A DNA stretch of 64,000 bases from Streptococcus mitis (GTDB taxonomy: Bacteria > Bacillota > Bacilli > Lactobacillales > Streptococcaceae): the NCBI RefSeq assembly GCF_005144795.1, contig NZ_SWFJ01000001.1:1-64000 (forward strand). Reading direction: 5' to 3'. The notes beneath the pieces are model-generated. The model was given only the letters and a program-made list of their open reading frames with translations. It was not told where the DNA came from and ran no database searches. Numbering within the stretch: position 1 is the stretch's first letter; every line of letters begins with the position of its first letter. Both the position numbers and the translations under genes were made by a program. Shown here one piece after another: positions 24,938 through 34,742 of the stretch.

Positions 24938-26019
24938 TTTGAATCTCCCATTAGTTTTTGATACAATTTACGATAATTCTCTAAAAATAAAGGATAACTA
25001 AACTTCTCTTCATAATCTTTTTTAGCTTGATGAGCTAACCTAGTTCTAAGAGTTGAGTCAGTCGCCAGACTCTCAATAGCAGAAGCTAAGGCCCTAGCAT
25101 CTTTAGCAGGAATCAAGATCCCATTTTCTTTTGTAACAACTTCATTAATGCCAGGGATATCTGTCGCAACCATGGTTTTTCCATTCATAAATGCCTCAAT
25201 AACATTTAGAGCCAAACCCTCAAACAATGACGAAGACACTAGGAAATCAAAACTATTAATGCATTCCACTATATCCTGTCTATACCCTAAAAAAGATACT
25301 TTATCTTCCAGATTTAGTTCTTTAACCTTGTTTTCTAATTCGGCTCTAAGCTCTCCATCCCCAACGATAAATAAACGAAGTTTTTCATCTGAAATCAAAG
25401 AAATAGCATCAATCAAATAGGTCAAACCTTTTTGTTCAGATAATCTTGCAATACAGCCTAGCTTGATTCCATCAAACTTCATAATCTCGTCAACTTGTCT
25501 ATCTGACTGTTTCAAGATCACTCCGTTATAGATAACAGTGCTATTTGCAACTCCCACATCATCTTTCAAATTTTGATTAACTGCTTGACCAACTGCAATA
25601 CTATAGGCATTTTTCAGTGAAAATCTATATAAAGACAACTTATCTTTAAAGACATTATGAGCAGTGTAAACGTGGACTAGCTTAGGATTAATCAGTTTTA
25701 ATACACGAATATAAAAAGCTGCCATTCGATGATGCGTATGAACCAGAGTAATATCATTTGTCTTAATAATTTGATAAATTTCAAGAAGCAATTTCAACAC
25801 AGTAAGAGGATTTTTGCTGTCTATATCTTGAATTTTATGATGGATAATTCCTTGGGTCTCTAATTCTGGTTCCCAAAGGCCTCCTGTAGAAGCAACATGG
25901 ACACTATCAAACTCATCTTTCAAATCAGAACTCAACTGGTACACGATTCTCTCAGCACCACCAATATCCATCGTTCGTGAAATATGTAAAATATTATTTT
26001 TTCGTTTTTCGTTTCTCAT
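24934..26019 (-). CDS. Family 4 glycosyltransferase
   Basis: Retaining GT-B glycosyltransferase of 361 residues. It has the N-terminal MDIGGAERIVYQL loop, an internal LGCIARLSEQKGLTYLIDA nucleotide-binding segment, and the E-x7-E motif in SSSLFEGLALNVIEAF near residue 270. It begins inside the 3' end of the TagA-family gene (26-base overlap) and ends overlapping the epimerase gene by four bases, so it belongs to a tightly packed operon. The Shine-Dalgarno is weak, consistent with translational coupling. It presumably adds the third or fourth sugar. The donor is unknown. Confidence 0.9.
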   Translation of the reverse strand: MRNEKRKNNILHISRTMDIGGAERIVYQLSSDLKDEFDSVHVASTGGLWEPELETQGIIHHKIQDIDSKNPLTVLKLLLEIYQIIKTNDITLVHTHHRMAAFYIRVLKLINPKLVHVYTAHNVFKDKLSLYRFSLKNAYSIAVGQAVNQNLKDDVGVANSTVIYNGVILKQSDRQVDEIMKFDGIKLGCIARLSEQKGLTYLIDAISLISDEKLRLFIVGDGELRAELENKVKELNLEDKVSFLGYRQDIVECINSFDFLVSSSLFEGLALNVIEAFMNGKTMVATDIPGINEVVTKENGILIPAKDARALASAIESLATDSTLRTRLAHQAKKDYEEKFSYPLFLENYRKLYQKLMGDSK

Positions 26020-26734
26020 CTAAAACTCGCTTAATAAAGGTAACATTCCCTACAAAGTATCGTTTAAAGAGACGCTTTGGTTCATTAGCAACTCGGAACA
26101 ACCACTCCAAGTTTGATTTCTGCATCCAAAGTGGGGCACGCTGAATATGACCAGACAATACATCAAAACTACCACCTACACCCATAAAAATAGAATTCAC
26201 TCCATTATCCATAAATTTTTGGATGATGTATTCTTTTTTAGGTGAAGTAATTCCAACAAATACAAAGTCGGGATTCTTTTCACGAATATCTTCCTGAATA
26301 TCTTGCTCATCTTCCTCAGAAAAATAACCATTACGATGTCCAACAACTCGTAGATTTGGATACTCTTCTTTAAAATTTTGTAACATATCTTGCAAAACTT
26401 CTTCTTTAGCACCAAAGAAATATACTGAATAAGATTTTTCATCAGCTAATTTTAATAATCTTTGCATTAAATCAATTCCAGCAACTCGCTCTGGAACTTG
26501 GTAGCCCAAAAATCGAGAAGCTAGAACTACTGATGCACCATCTGCATTGATGATTTCAGACTCGTTAACTATCTTCTTAATGGCTTCATCTGATTGACAT
26601 TGGTTAATCTTATCAGCGTTTACGCCCATTAAATGAAGAGGACGTTGTTCAATGACAAATTTTTCAACCGCTTGTACTGTTTCATCCATTGTTAAAGGGT
26701 CAATCCTGACCCCCATTAAATCAAAACTATTCAA
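25994..26734 (-). CDS. TagA/WecG/CpsF-family glycosyltransferase, probable ManNAc transferase (WchO-like)
   Basis: A GT26-family enzyme of 246 residues. Family hallmarks: MGVRIDPLTMDE at the start, NADGASVVLASRFLG with the catalytic-region Asp near residue 65, the RVAGIDLMQRL stretch, FVGITSPKKEYI and MGVGGSFDVLSGHIQRAP. TagA makes ManNAc-beta-1,4-GlcNAc-PP-undecaprenol; in pneumococcus 19F the related WchO adds ManNAc to the Glc-PP-lipid made by WchA. With mnaA two genes away, addition of ManNAc as the second sugar is the best inference. I start it at TTG 26734, which has GGGGAG six bases upstream inside the licD stop region; the ATG at 26716 has no such site. Confidence 0.85.
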   Translation of the reverse strand: MNSFDLMGVRIDPLTMDETVQAVEKFVIEQRPLHLMGVNADKINQCQSDEAIKKIVNESEIINADGASVVLASRFLGYQVPERVAGIDLMQRLLKLADEKSYSVYFFGAKEEVLQDMLQNFKEEYPNLRVVGHRNGYFSEEDEQDIQEDIREKNPDFVFVGITSPKKEYIIQKFMDNGVNSIFMGVGGSFDVLSGHIQRAPLWMQKSNLEWLFRVANEPKRLFKRYFVGNVTFIKRVLDEKRKTKK

Positions 26735-26735
26735 A

Positions 26736-27521
26736 TTAATCTCCCCATGTAGACTCGAAATGACCCTTACGCTCGGCTTCTTTTGGTAACTTCATGTAAT
26801 CACCGTATATTTTTGTTAAATATTCACCTGGGTTTGCATGGCAACTTATTTCTAAGTTCTCAAACTCTAGTAATTGTGGTTCACCGAATACTTCTTTTCT
26901 AGCAAGTTCACGTTCTCTGTATGAACCTAGTACATTCCCTACTATTGAACTAGTTTCAAAATCATATTGTTTAATTAGATTTTGTAATTTGTTATTAATA
27001 GTGGCTGTTTTTAGAAGTTTATTTAATTTCAAAACTTTTGATATACTCACAATTGCATTTTCAAAACTTCCCCGATCTCTGTCATGTAGACGATCGATTA
27101 CCGAAATTTTAGAAAGTGCACGATAGAATTTAATTTTGTTTGTATGAATAAAATAATGAAAACGATCATCTGGATAACCATCCAAAGGGAAAATATCTAT
27201 GAATGGACTACATAGTTCATCTCCAAATGGAATTTGTAAGGATGTATCCATAATAGAGGTATTACCTAAATTATCATCATGAAGTCTCAAAACAACATGT
27301 TCTGGAAGTTCCTTGTTGCAAATAGACAAAAATGTTTCATAATCTTTTCGAGGCATTCCTAAATCCATATCATCATCCCAAGGAATAAATCCTTTATGAC
27401 GAATTGCTCCTAGCAATGTTCCTCCCAAAGCATAATATCTTAAGTTATATTTACTACAAATAGCAATAAAACTTTTCAATAAAGATAATTCTCCTAGTTG
27501 AATTTCCCTCACTTTATTCAT
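26736..27521 (-). CDS. LicD-family phosphotransferase
   Basis: Member of the LicD family, nucleotidyltransferase-fold enzymes that transfer phosphocholine or related phosphorylated groups to sugars. Its family core is YALGGTLLGAIRHKGFIPWD followed by DDMDLGMPRKDYE, at about residues 30-60 of the chosen protein. The domain covers the whole 261 residues; there is no signal peptide or membrane segment. I start at ATG 27521, four bases after the stop of the initiating transferase gene, because LicD proteins normally begin close to the VREIQL motif; an ATG at 27539 would add six residues and overlap the previous gene. Position between the initiating transferase and the ManNAc transferase suggests that it decorates the repeat unit. 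The transferred group (phosphocholine, phosphoglycerol or other) is not deducible. Confidence 0.85.
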   Translation of the reverse strand: MNKVREIQLGELSLLKSFIAICSKYNLRYYALGGTLLGAIRHKGFIPWDDDMDLGMPRKDYETFLSICNKELPEHVVLRLHDDNLGNTSIMDTSLQIPFGDELCSPFIDIFPLDGYPDDRFHYFIHTNKIKFYRALSKISVIDRLHDRDRGSFENAIVSISKVLKLNKLLKTATINNKLQNLIKQYDFETSSIVGNVLGSYRERELARKEVFGEPQLLEFENLEISCHANPGEYLTKIYGDYMKLPKEAERKGHFESTWGD

Positions 27522-27525
27522 AAAT

Positions 27526-28893
27526 TCACTTCGCTCCATCTCTCATAAATACAACTTTAACTGTTTTTAGTAGAATTTCAATATCTTTCCAAATTGTCCA
27601 ATCGTCTATATAAGCGACATCTAATTTAACAACTTCATCAAAATTCTTAATCTCACTTCTACCACTAACTTGCCAAAGTCCAGTGATACCCGGTTTAAAA
27701 CTCAATCGACGTTTTTGTTCAGGTGTGTATGTCTCATATTCATCAACTGTTGGCGGTCTTGTTCCAACTAGACTCATATCTCCTTTCAAAACATTCCAAA
27801 ACTGAGGAAGTTCATCCAAGCTAGTTTTACGGATAAAGCGACCAATTTTTGTAATGCGAGGATCATTGTCCATCTTAAACATACCACCCTGCATAGTATT
27901 TTTCTCCAACAATTCTCTCTTTTTATCCTCAGCATCAATACACATTGATCTAAATTTATAAAACGTAAAATGTCGGCCGTTTTTTCCTATACGAGTCTGG
28001 GCAAAAATAGCAGGTCCACCATCTTTTCGAATAGCTGGTACTAGAACTATACTGACTAAGCCACAAATCATTAAACCAAAAATAGAACCAATAATATCTA
28101 TGACACGCTTAGCAATGACATGACTATTCTTATAAAATTTCGTCGAAAAAGTAATGACATTTAGACCAGCCATCCCACGGATTTTCTTATCACGCCCTAG
28201 ATTATGGTCAAAAGCATTTAGATTAACCGTTACATCAATTCCCATCGTTTCAAAACGAGAAATAAATTCACCAATATCGTATTCTTCACTAGGAAGATTT
28301 ATAAACACTTCATCCACAACTTCATGAGTTGCAAAATTTAAAATATCTTCGACCGGTACGACTGTAATAGTATCATGTTGGAAATTAGGTTTATCTAATA
28401 CACTAACTGCCACCAGTTCTCCAAAGAAATCACCAGCATCAAGTAATTTATCCATCACTTTCTCAACTCTAGATGTTGCTGTAATCAAGAATAGTTTTTT
28501 ACTCCATTTCAAATTAGGAAATATCCGTTTCGAATAATACTTGATACAAATATTGACTAGATACATTAGAATCGAGTGTAAGGTTAAGAAATACACCATA
28601 CCTCGTCTAGAGATACTAAAGCGTTCTTCTAAAAAGAAATTAGAAAGACTAATCGCCAACGCAAAGAAAATGATATATTTTGCCAAGCGAACAAATTCAA
28701 TCAAATTTCCTCGTCTAAAAAAATCTTGACCGTAATCGCTAAAATAAAATACTATGTAGTGGAGAATATATAGGACAATCATTGTTGTTGAAAGAATATC
28801 TGTCTCTTTAACAAAACTAAGAGAATACCCTAGTAACACTACTATAAAACTCTGAATTACTGCCAAAGATATTTTTATCCCTTTCTCTTCCAT
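27526..28893 (-). CDS. wchA: Undecaprenyl-phosphate sugar-1-phosphate transferase (WchA/CpsE type)
   Basis: Initiates the repeat unit by moving hexose-1-phosphate, in WchA/CpsE glucose-1-phosphate, from UDP-sugar to undecaprenyl phosphate. The 455 residues show four or five N-terminal membrane segments (to about 120), a CoA-binding-like central domain, a further helix near 275-295 and the C-terminal bacterial sugar transferase domain with ARTRIG-like FAQTRIGKNGRHFTFYKFRS, DELPQFWNVLKGDMSLVGTR and GITGLWQVSGRS. Length and ends are typical. AAGGA precedes the ATG. It follows the wzg-wze regulatory block as in pneumococcal cps loci. Glc specificity is by analogy; Gal-specific members look similar. 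Confidence 0.93.
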   Translation of the reverse strand: MEEKGIKISLAVIQSFIVVLLGYSLSFVKETDILSTTMIVLYILHYIVFYFSDYGQDFFRRGNLIEFVRLAKYIIFFALAISLSNFFLEERFSISRRGMVYFLTLHSILMYLVNICIKYYSKRIFPNLKWSKKLFLITATSRVEKVMDKLLDAGDFFGELVAVSVLDKPNFQHDTITVVPVEDILNFATHEVVDEVFINLPSEEYDIGEFISRFETMGIDVTVNLNAFDHNLGRDKKIRGMAGLNVITFSTKFYKNSHVIAKRVIDIIGSIFGLMICGLVSIVLVPAIRKDGGPAIFAQTRIGKNGRHFTFYKFRSMCIDAEDKKRELLEKNTMQGGMFKMDNDPRITKIGRFIRKTSLDELPQFWNVLKGDMSLVGTRPPTVDEYETYTPEQKRRLSFKPGITGLWQVSGRSEIKNFDEVVKLDVAYIDDWTIWKDIEILLKTVKVVFMRDGAK

Positions 28894-28915
28894 AACTACT
28901 TCCTTAGTCTATCCC

Positions 28916-29599
28916 TTATTTTTTACCGTAAGAACCATACTCACCGTAAGAACCATATTTCTCAGCTGAAGTATTGAATTTATTTAATACAACTCCTAAG
29001 AATGGTTTATTCGTTTGTTCCAATTGACCTTTAGCCTTCTGAACATCTTTTCTGTTAGCCTCTCCTGCAGCAGTAACTAAAACAGATGCATCACATTTCT
29101 GTGTGATAATAGCTGCGTCGATAACGATACCAATAGGCGCTGTGTCAACAATAATATAATCAAAATATTTGCGAAGTGTATCAATCATAGTACTAAAGTT
29201 CTCACTTTGCAATAAAGCAGTTGGGTTTGGTGAGATAGACCCAGCTTGAACCACAAATAGATTTTCAACATTGGTATCACATAGACCATGAGATAGATCT
29301 GTTGTTCCAGATAAAAATTCTGTCAACCCCGTAATTTTTTCACGCGATTTGAAGACACCTGACATGACAGAATTCCGAATATCAGCATCTACTAACAAGG
29401 TCTTATAACCTGCACGCGCGAATGCCCAAGCAATATTTGTAGAAGTCGTTGACTTTCCTTCACCTGGTTTTACAGAGGTGATAGAAATCACTTGTAAATT
29501 ATTTCCACTCAATTGTATATTCGTACGCAAGGCATTATAGTATTCTTCCGCTTTTTTGGCCAGATCTAATTTTTTCTGTGCTATTTCTAATGTCGGCAT
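28916..29599 (-). CDS. wze: Capsule tyrosine autokinase (Wze/CpsD)
   Basis: Cytoplasmic BY-kinase that pairs with the membrane adaptor Wzd to control chain length and localisation of capsule synthesis. The 227 residues contain the Walker A motif SVKPGEGKSTTSTN near 45, Walker A' LLVDADIRNSVM near 75 and Walker B DYIIVDTAPIG near 150. The C-terminus is the autophosphorylated tyrosine cluster YGSYGEYGSYGKK, with four tyrosines. It is dephosphorylated by Wzh, encoded two genes upstream. Nine bases separate it from wzd; AGGAGA precedes the ATG. The sequence block is typical of the conserved 5' part of streptococcal cps and RPS loci. Confidence 0.97.
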   Translation of the reverse strand: MPTLEIAQKKLDLAKKAEEYYNALRTNIQLSGNNLQVISITSVKPGEGKSTTSTNIAWAFARAGYKTLLVDADIRNSVMSGVFKSREKITGLTEFLSGTTDLSHGLCDTNVENLFVVQAGSISPNPTALLQSENFSTMIDTLRKYFDYIIVDTAPIGIVIDAAIITQKCDASVLVTAAGEANRKDVQKAKGQLEQTNKPFLGVVLNKFNTSAEKYGSYGEYGSYGKK

Positions 29600-29608
29600 A
29601 TCTCTCTC

Positions 29609-30301
29609 CTATTTCAATTTATCCAAATTTGGAACAACTCCCAATAATGCGATTTGCATAACATCTTCAATATCCTCTGGACGTTTCACTCGTGTATCAA
29701 CCAGTTCAACGATAAGAACAGCGATAACCGTAAAGACTGTTCCTCCAAGTAGACCTATAATTGTATTTCTACGAATATTTGGAGAAGATGGTGCTATAGC
29801 GGGACGAGCTTCTTCAAGTGTTGTGACATCAGAAACGCGTGTGATACTGATAATCTTTTCAGCAGCTACTTCTCTCAAGGAGTTAGCGATACGACTAGCT
29901 TCCTCAGGGACTCTATCATTAACTGAAATAGAAACGATACGGGTATCGACTGGTACAGTTACCTTGACTTTACTAGCCAAAGCTTTTGGTGACAGATCTA
30001 ATTTCAAATCAGATGTAACTTTTTCTAAAACATCTTGAGACAAAATAATTTCACGATAGTCTTTAACCAAGTATGATCCAGCTTGCAAGTCTTGATTTGT
30101 CAAACCAGGCTTATCTCCCTGATTACGGTTGACTACATAAATCCGTGTAGTACTAGTGAACTCCGGTTTAACGATAAAAGCACTATAAGCAAAAGCTAAA
30201 GCTCCAGCTACAATTGCTACCAATGCAACTAGAATTTTTCTTTTCCAAAGAATTTTAAATAGGTGAAATACATCGATTTCCATAGTATTTTGTTCTTTCA
30301 T
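29609..30301 (-). CDS. wzd: Capsule chain-length/adaptor protein (Wzd/CpsC)
   Basis: Membrane adaptor that activates the Wze kinase and influences polymer length. The 230 residues hold a Wzz domain between two membrane helices, at about 23-46 ([20 protein letters not shown]) and about 180-203 ([20 protein letters not shown]), with an extracytoplasmic region between them and a proline-rich turn ([11 protein letters not shown]) before the second helix. In streptococci adaptor and kinase are separate proteins, unlike the fused Wzc of Gram-negatives. It lies between wzh and wze with gaps under ten bases, so the four regulatory genes form one translational block. Confidence 0.96.
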   Translation of the reverse strand: MKEQNTMEIDVFHLFKILWKRKILVALVAIVAGALAFAYSAFIVKPEFTSTTRIYVVNRNQGDKPGLTNQDLQAGSYLVKDYREIILSQDVLEKVTSDLKLDLSPKALASKVKVTVPVDTRIVSISVNDRVPEEASRIANSLREVAAEKIISITRVSDVTTLEEARPAIAPSSPNIRRNTIIGLLGGTVFTVIAVLIVELVDTRVKRPEDIEDVMQIALLGVVPNLDKLK

Positions 30302-30309
30302 ATTTTCTC

Positions 30310-31041
30310 CTAAATTATTTGATCCATTATAATTTTCCTAGGGTTCTCTACAAATAGCTCTTCCGCCTTGGCTCTACCATACTTTTTCGAAATAATCTGA
30401 TAAGCCTCCTCCATATAGGGGGGTCTACTATCTAAGTTATGCATATCACTTGCAATGACATGAACCAAGTCTTTCTCCAAAAAATATTGGGCTCTCTTTT
30501 TCATAAATTTATAGGTTTCACCAAAGAGCTTAGGTTTTAGAACATGAGAACTATTTACTTGCGTATAGCAGCCCATATCAATCAGTTCCCTAACACGCTT
30601 TTCATTGTTTTCCAACGCATCATAACGTTCAATATGAGCAATCACCGGGGTAATCCCTAACATCAAAATATTGCTTAACCCTCTATGAATATCGCGATAG
30701 GGTGTATTCATACTAAATTCAATCAAAGCATAACGACTATCATTAAGAGTAGGAATACGCTTGTTTTCAAGTTTTTCTAGAACATCTGGAGTATAGTATA
30801 TCTCTGCTCCGTAAGCAATGACCAAATCATCTGCCACTTCTTTAGCAATCTCACGAACCTTTAAAAAATTCGTCGCTATTTTTTCTTCTGGAGTCTCAAA
30901 CATCCCTTTTCGACGATGGGAAGTCGAAACAATCATCCTAACCCCTTGATTATATGCTTCTCTTAAAAGGGCTTTACTATCTTCTATAGACTTTGGCCCA
31001 TCATCTACATCAAAGACAATGTGAGAGTGGATATCAATCAT
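30310..31041 (-). CDS. wzh: Manganese-dependent protein-tyrosine phosphatase (Wzh/CpsB)
   Basis: PHP-family phosphatase that removes phosphate from the Wze tyrosine cluster. The 243 residues show the metal-binding motifs of the family: [14 protein letters not shown] at the N-terminus, [10 protein letters not shown] near 40, IAHIERYDA near 135 and [14 protein letters not shown] near 195, supplying the His/Asp ligands. It starts one base after the wzg stop, so the two are translationally coupled. No truncation or missing ligand is visible. Confidence 0.97.
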   Translation of the reverse strand: MIDIHSHIVFDVDDGPKSIEDSKALLREAYNQGVRMIVSTSHRRKGMFETPEEKIATNFLKVREIAKEVADDLVIAYGAEIYYTPDVLEKLENKRIPTLNDSRYALIEFSMNTPYRDIHRGLSNILMLGITPVIAHIERYDALENNEKRVRELIDMGCYTQVNSSHVLKPKLFGETYKFMKKRAQYFLEKDLVHVIASDMHNLDSRPPYMEEAYQIISKKYGRAKAEELFVENPRKIIMDQII

Positions 31042-31042
31042 A

Positions 31043-32488
31043 TCATCTTCCCTCCATCACATCTTGTATCGCACTTTTAGCAGCTGCTAGACTACTATCA
31101 TCGATTTCCATCATATAGAGATTACTATCTGGCATAGCATAAGAAGGAAGTCCCATTTGGCCTGTACCTTTGAGATCTTGAGAGTTGACTTTATAACTAC
31201 CACCACTCTCCAATTGAGCATTAACCAAATCCATCATCGTTTCGATTGGCATATTTGTTTGGAGGGAATCTTGCAAGCCTTGAATAATGTCACTATAATT
31301 TTTCAATGCTTCGGTAGAAGTTAATTTCTGAATGATTGCGACGATGACCTTTTGTTGATTACGACCACGGTCACGATCCCCATCAGCTAAAGAGTAACGT
31401 TCACGAACAAACCCAAGAGCTTGTTCAGAATCTAAATGAACATTTCCTACTGGGAAATGGAACTTCCCGTGACGAGATGTAAACTCCTGATCATTGTACA
31501 CATCTACACCGCCTAAAAGGTCAATCAACTTCAGGAACGAAGTAAAGTTCAAGCGAACATAGTAGTTAATATCAACTCCATAAAGATTTTCCAAAGTATG
31601 AATAGAGGAGTCTACTCCATAAATACCTGCATGAGTCAATTTATCTTTTTGATTATTCCCTCCGTCTGCAATCGGAACATAGGAATCTCGAGGGGTTGTT
31701 GTCAATAGAATTTTTTTAGAATCTCGATTAACAGTCATCAAAATATTGACATCTGAACGAGAAACCGAACTAATTGGGCCGTAAGTGTCAATACCACTCA
31801 CATAGACATTAAAGGACTTATTCTTAGAAACTTTAGGAGCAGCTACTTCCTTGGTGATATTTTTAGTGTAGATTTTCCTAATTTTTGATGCGTAATCAGG
31901 GTACTCAGATTCTATAATATTTTCAAAGACGCTATTTAAGACAATCGCTTTTGCTTCACCCGATACCAAACTCGTATAAGCTGCAAGATATGAAGTGCTT
32001 TGTTCAACCGTCAATTCTTTGCTCTGACTAGTTTTGATATCAGCTATCAATTTTTGAATATTCTCATTATCTGTATCCGTAGGCCCTGTAACACTATCTA
32101 GTTGTGTAACATTATGAACGTCACTTTCTTTCAGAACAACAACACTCATTGAGTATTCTGAGTAATTCGACGTAGAATTGATATGACTAGTAAAGCCGAC
32201 AAATTGTTGCAGTGCAAAGAAAGAAACTGAACTCACTAAAATAGCTAGTGTTAAAAAGAAAATCGTAAATTTTTCTGCTTTTCTATAAATGATCAAAAGC
32301 AGACTCGCTAAAGCGACCAAAATCACTACGGCTGCCGTTATAACATTCAGGTATCTAAACGCCAATATATTATGTCTAAAAATCAAAAACAGCAAAAAAC
32401 CACCCAATAATACATAAATGGTTAATAAAGCTATATTAACACTCCGCTTAACTTTCCCCGAACGGGCTCTTTTTGAACGTTTATTCAT
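31043..32488 (-). CDS. wzg: LytR-CpsA-Psr family polysaccharide ligase (Wzg/CpsA)
   Basis: Membrane protein of the LCP family, thought to transfer completed polysaccharide from its lipid carrier to peptidoglycan. The 481 residues comprise a basic N-terminus, three membrane helices (about 17-105), an accessory extracytoplasmic domain (about 110-230) and the LCP domain from about 235, with [14 protein letters not shown], the arginine motif [11 protein letters not shown] and [20 protein letters not shown]. It is the first gene of the polysaccharide operon, directly behind the predicted promoter. GGGG precedes the ATG. Length matches pneumococcal Wzg. Confidence 0.97.
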   Translation of the reverse strand: MNKRSKRARSGKVKRSVNIALLTIYVLLGGFLLFLIFRHNILAFRYLNVITAAVVILVALASLLLIIYRKAEKFTIFFLTLAILVSSVSFFALQQFVGFTSHINSTSNYSEYSMSVVVLKESDVHNVTQLDSVTGPTDTDNENIQKLIADIKTSQSKELTVEQSTSYLAAYTSLVSGEAKAIVLNSVFENIIESEYPDYASKIRKIYTKNITKEVAAPKVSKNKSFNVYVSGIDTYGPISSVSRSDVNILMTVNRDSKKILLTTTPRDSYVPIADGGNNQKDKLTHAGIYGVDSSIHTLENLYGVDINYYVRLNFTSFLKLIDLLGGVDVYNDQEFTSRHGKFHFPVGNVHLDSEQALGFVRERYSLADGDRDRGRNQQKVIVAIIQKLTSTEALKNYSDIIQGLQDSLQTNMPIETMMDLVNAQLESGGSYKVNSQDLKGTGQMGLPSYAMPDSNLYMMEIDDSSLAAAKSAIQDVMEGR

Positions 32489-32519
32489 AGTTTTCCCCTA
32501 TATGTTGATTATCAGAATT

Positions 32520-32548
32520 ATTATATCACAATCATGAAATAATTTCCA
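32520..32548 (-). promoter_or_regulatory. Main promoter of the polysaccharide operon
   Basis: Minus strand: TGGAAA, 17-base spacer, TATAAT preceded by an extended TGA (TGATATAAT). The -35 matches four of six. It lies 32 bases before the wzg start and after the terminator of the upstream ali-like gene, so the operon is transcribed independently of dexB and the ali genes. Confidence 0.7.
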
Positions 32549-32640
32549 TTTATTCCTTTTTTTATCAGCGTTTTCATCGCTTTTTCTTTACTAAAATCAG
32601 CTGAAAATTATACCTATTTTGTAAATTGGCCTCTTATACA

Positions 32641-32671
32641 AAAAACAAGGATACTGATGGTAAAGTATCCT
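32641..32671 (-). terminator. Terminator of the AliD-like gene
   Basis: GGATACT / AGTATCC stem, loop of eight, then TTGTTTTTTG on the minus strand, 13 bases after the stop codon. It insulates the polysaccharide operon. Confidence 0.85.
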
Positions 32672-32683
32672 CGTTCTTATTTT

Positions 32684-34642
32684 TTATTTGATATGATTTT
32701 CAAATTCTTTTTGGCTTTTTTCAATAGCCTTCTTACTTTCTTCTTCCCACTTAGCCTTAGCTTCATCAAATTGTTTCTTGGTAACAGGGTCTTTTTGAAG
32801 TTTCATGTACTTGTAGTTATTTCCATCACCTTTGATGCCCACTAGAGAGTAAGCACGTGTAAAGGGAGTTACTTTGGTGACAGAGGCTGTACCACCACTT
32901 GACATCGTAGACATGATTAGAGAATGATCAATCATCCAAGCTTGTGCTTCAGCATATTTTTCATAACGCTTAGCAACATCTTTGTTTTCCGCATCTGCCT
33001 CTTTTAAAAGTTTCGTATAGGTATCAAGACCTAAACTCTTAATCAGTTCTTGATCTTCCTTAGCATCCAAACCAAAAATCTTGAGATAGAAACCATCTTC
33101 TGCATTAAATGGATCAAGATAAGTTGACGGATCTTGGTAATCACCCACCCAACCATCAAAGTTCAAGTCGTAATCACGAGACGCCGGATTCGGAGCAAGA
33201 AATGCAACATTGCTGAAATCATCCGTAGATAATTGTTGCACATCAACCACAATATTGTCATCCCCAAATACGGTCTCCAAGGTCTGTTTAACCGAATTCA
33301 TACCAGAAACCGCGTTTTTATTGGTTTGATCAACAGGAACATCCAGATGAATAGGGAAGCTCACCCCTTTTGATTCCAATTCCTTTTTAGCTTCCGCAAA
33401 TTTTGCTTGGGCCTTTTCCTTGTTGAAGTATCCGTCTTGGGCATCCGCCAAGTTAATGCCTGACCATTCTGTTCCGTACTGAACAAGTTTAGAAGAAACC
33501 ACATCTCCGAAACTCTTATCTCCCACTTGTACAAAAGTAGGAGGAACAAGGGTGTTACGGAGGGTCTTGCTTGCTGCTTCTTGACCATTAGATTGGGCAG
33601 AATAAGCCGTACGATCGATAGCAAAATTGATTGCTTGACGGAAATTTTTATTTAAAATCGCTATTTGAGTTGATTTCTTTTGTTCATCTGTTGTTTTAGC
33701 CGTATGGTTATAAGCTTTACGGTTAACATTAAAGTTAAAGTACCAAGATGTCTTGTCTTGTAAGCTATAAACAATATTGTCTTGATATTTTTCTTTTGTC
33801 TTGGCATAGTTAGAGCTGTTTGGATAAACTCCTGCCAGAGAATAGGCCCCACTTTCAAAATTTCGAATAGTCATCTCTTGATCAGAACCATCAAAATAAG
33901 CCAGTTTAACTTTTTCAATGGTTACTTTATCATGATCATAATAGTGTGGATTCTTCACATACTCGATCGAAGATTTTGATGTGAAATCTTTTAACAAGTA
34001 AGGCCCGTTGTAAAGGATACTACTTGGCGTCAAGGTACCAAATTCTTTTTCCTTTGACTTCAAAAACTCTTCATTGACAGGGAAGAGGATACTATTAGTC
34101 GTCTTAGAGTTCCAATAAGGTTCTGGTCGTGTCAAAGTATACTCAACCGTATAATCATCCAAGACTTTGACACCAACGGTAGAGAAATCATTTGTCACAC
34201 CAGTCACATAGTCATTCAATCCCTTAATTGAATTTTGAATGAGATCCATCGCTTGCCCCTTGTTATCCGAAGCATATTTGATCCCAGTAACAAAGTCCTG
34301 TGCTTTTACTGGAGCATATTCTTCTCCATCAGCCGTATACCACTTGGCATCTTTTCTGAGTTTATAGGTATAAGTCAAACCATCTGCTGAAACAGACCAA
34401 TCCTCAGCTAGAGCTGGTGTCAGATTACCATAGCTATCATTTTCTAGCAAACCATCCACAAGATTAGTAATTATAGATGTATTATCTGCATAATAATCTA
34501 AAAGATAATTAAAAGTTGTTGGATTTCCACTAAAAGTTGACGAATACGTCTTTGTATCTGTGTTAGATTGCCCACAAGCTGAGAGTAAAATCCCTGTAGC
34601 TAGGACAAGACCAGTTCCGATGAGTCTTTTTTTCATTATCAT
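32684..34642 (-). CDS. Oligopeptide-binding lipoprotein, AliB-like (AliD position)
   Basis: SBP family 5 peptide-binding lipoprotein, 652 residues from the ATG at 34642. That start has AAGGAG six bases upstream; GTG 34645 and ATG 34636 are alternatives. The signal peptide ends in the lipobox LLSAC. The family region VDGLLENDSYGNLTPALAED is present near 60. It is paralogous over its length to the AliC-like gene upstream and to the aliA-like gene across the locus, but has a shorter basic signal peptide and a distinctive TTFNYLLDYYADNTSI stretch. Two ali-like genes between dexB and aliA are known from non-encapsulated pneumococci (aliC and aliD) and from commensals; here they coexist with a full polysaccharide locus. 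It has its own promoter and terminator. Assignment to AliD is positional. Confidence 0.8.
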   Translation of the reverse strand: MIMKKRLIGTGLVLATGILLSACGQSNTDTKTYSSTFSGNPTTFNYLLDYYADNTSIITNLVDGLLENDSYGNLTPALAEDWSVSADGLTYTYKLRKDAKWYTADGEEYAPVKAQDFVTGIKYASDNKGQAMDLIQNSIKGLNDYVTGVTNDFSTVGVKVLDDYTVEYTLTRPEPYWNSKTTNSILFPVNEEFLKSKEKEFGTLTPSSILYNGPYLLKDFTSKSSIEYVKNPHYYDHDKVTIEKVKLAYFDGSDQEMTIRNFESGAYSLAGVYPNSSNYAKTKEKYQDNIVYSLQDKTSWYFNFNVNRKAYNHTAKTTDEQKKSTQIAILNKNFRQAINFAIDRTAYSAQSNGQEAASKTLRNTLVPPTFVQVGDKSFGDVVSSKLVQYGTEWSGINLADAQDGYFNKEKAQAKFAEAKKELESKGVSFPIHLDVPVDQTNKNAVSGMNSVKQTLETVFGDDNIVVDVQQLSTDDFSNVAFLAPNPASRDYDLNFDGWVGDYQDPSTYLDPFNAEDGFYLKIFGLDAKEDQELIKSLGLDTYTKLLKEADAENKDVAKRYEKYAEAQAWMIDHSLIMSTMSSGGTASVTKVTPFTRAYSLVGIKGDGNNYKYMKLQKDPVTKKQFDEAKAKWEEESKKAIEKSQKEFENHIK

Positions 34643-34680
34643 CACCTACTCCTTTATGTCACTTTTTATAACATAACCGT

Positions 34681-34709
34681 ATTTTATCAAATTTATTCAG
34701 AAATGTAAA
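34681..34709 (-). promoter_or_regulatory. Promoter of the AliD-like gene
   Basis: Minus strand: TTTACA, 17-base spacer, TAAAAT with an extended TGA (TGATAAAAT). It lies between the terminator of the AliC-like gene and the AliD-like start. Confidence 0.65.
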
Positions 34710-34742
34710 GTTACTAGTTTCTAAGCTACTAACATCCCATAA

